Shown: in pieces, positions 5,067 to 5,192 of the stretch | How positions within the stretch are numbered: position 1 is the stretch's first letter | How the letters are laid out: every line of letters begins with the position of its first letter | From: RYN-428 sp035648595 | Lineage (GTDB): Bacteria > Planctomycetota > Phycisphaerae > Tepidisphaerales > Tepidisphaeraceae | DNA length: 5,192 nucleotides | Direction: 5' to 3' | Assembly (NCBI GenBank): GCA_035648595.1 | Contig: DASRLH010000260.1 | Span: 1-5,192 of the forward strand | Translations under genes and position numbers: made by a program | Notes under the pieces: generated by a model | The model's database searches: none | Told to the model about the DNA's origin: nothing | The model's input: only the letters and a program-made list of their open reading frames with translations

Positions 5067-5192
5067 TTAGGCCGATAGGGCCTGAATCAGGCTTTCCCGG
5101 CTCCATCCGCACATTTGCTGCTTGAGTCGAATGCCGACGTTGAGATTCTTTCCATTTGGTTTCTTGGGTTGCCAGCGTTTGAGCTTGTTCAG
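5067..5192 (-). CDS. Unidentified protein, C-terminal 41 residues only
   Basis: Reading the - strand inward from the right edge, a frame stays open for 41 codons and ends in TAA at 5069-5067. The fragment begins LNKLKRWQPKKPNGKNLNVG and continues into a stretch with QMCGWSRESL, ending ALSA. It is basic and hydrophilic, with two Trp residues and no membrane segment. It converges on ftsH, is separated from it by about 150 bp, and is followed by a terminator-like stem with a T-run. I do not recognise the family. The Lys-rich, Trp-containing tail would suit a DNA- or RNA-binding protein such as a transposase, but that is a guess. Forty-one open codons could also arise by chance. Confidence 0.4.
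   Translation of the reverse strand: MNKLKRWQPKKPNGKNLNVGIRLKQQMCGWSRESLIQALSA

Noticed and set aside
5069..5083. AGGCC/GGCCT hairpin at the end of the - strand partial gene
   Set aside because: It overlaps the stop codon and lies mostly inside the reading frame, with a 5 bp stem and no T-run, so it has no support as a terminator.

Overview
The window reads as chromosomal DNA of a diderm (outer-membrane) bacterium with moderately high GC. Four complete protein genes lie on the + strand: moaE (molybdopterin synthase large subunit), a BamD/YfiO-like TPR protein, an LptE-like lipoprotein, and ftsH (membrane AAA+ zinc protease). BamD and LptE together imply an outer membrane carrying LPS. The divergent BamD and LptE sequences, weak or absent Shine-Dalgarno sites on two genes, and intergenic regions full of inverted repeats suggest a planctomycete or a related PVC-type lineage. 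That assignment is an inference; nothing in the window is diagnostic.

Layout: positions 1-117 look like the 5' end of a group II intron on the - strand, cut by the window edge. Positions 118-218 hold two inverted copies of a short GC-rich hairpin repeat, and moaE (244-651) starts just after them. The 652-900 gap carries a long imperfect inverted repeat and then a possible leaderless promoter for the bamD-like gene (901-1908). A hairpin-bearing gap (1909-2054) precedes lptE (2055-2609). The 2610-2857 gap holds an inverted pair of heptanucleotide arrays, followed by a structured leader before ftsH (2858-4918). Past ftsH come a third copy of the hairpin repeat (4995-5028), a possible - strand terminator, and the last 41 codons of an unidentified - strand gene (5067-5192).

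The bamD-like and lptE genes share an orientation and a theme, which is delivery of proteins and LPS to the outer membrane. FtsH is an inner-membrane quality-control protease that, in well-studied diderms, also controls LPS synthesis, so this may be a loose envelope-biogenesis neighbourhood. moaE is functionally unrelated and has no other mo-gene beside it.

I see no new multi-gene system. The most unusual content is between the genes. The putative intron begins exactly where one copy of the hairpin repeat stops matching its sister copy. Every gap between genes holds an inverted repeat of a different kind. The ftsH leader can fold in two mutually exclusive ways, one of which covers the ribosome binding site.
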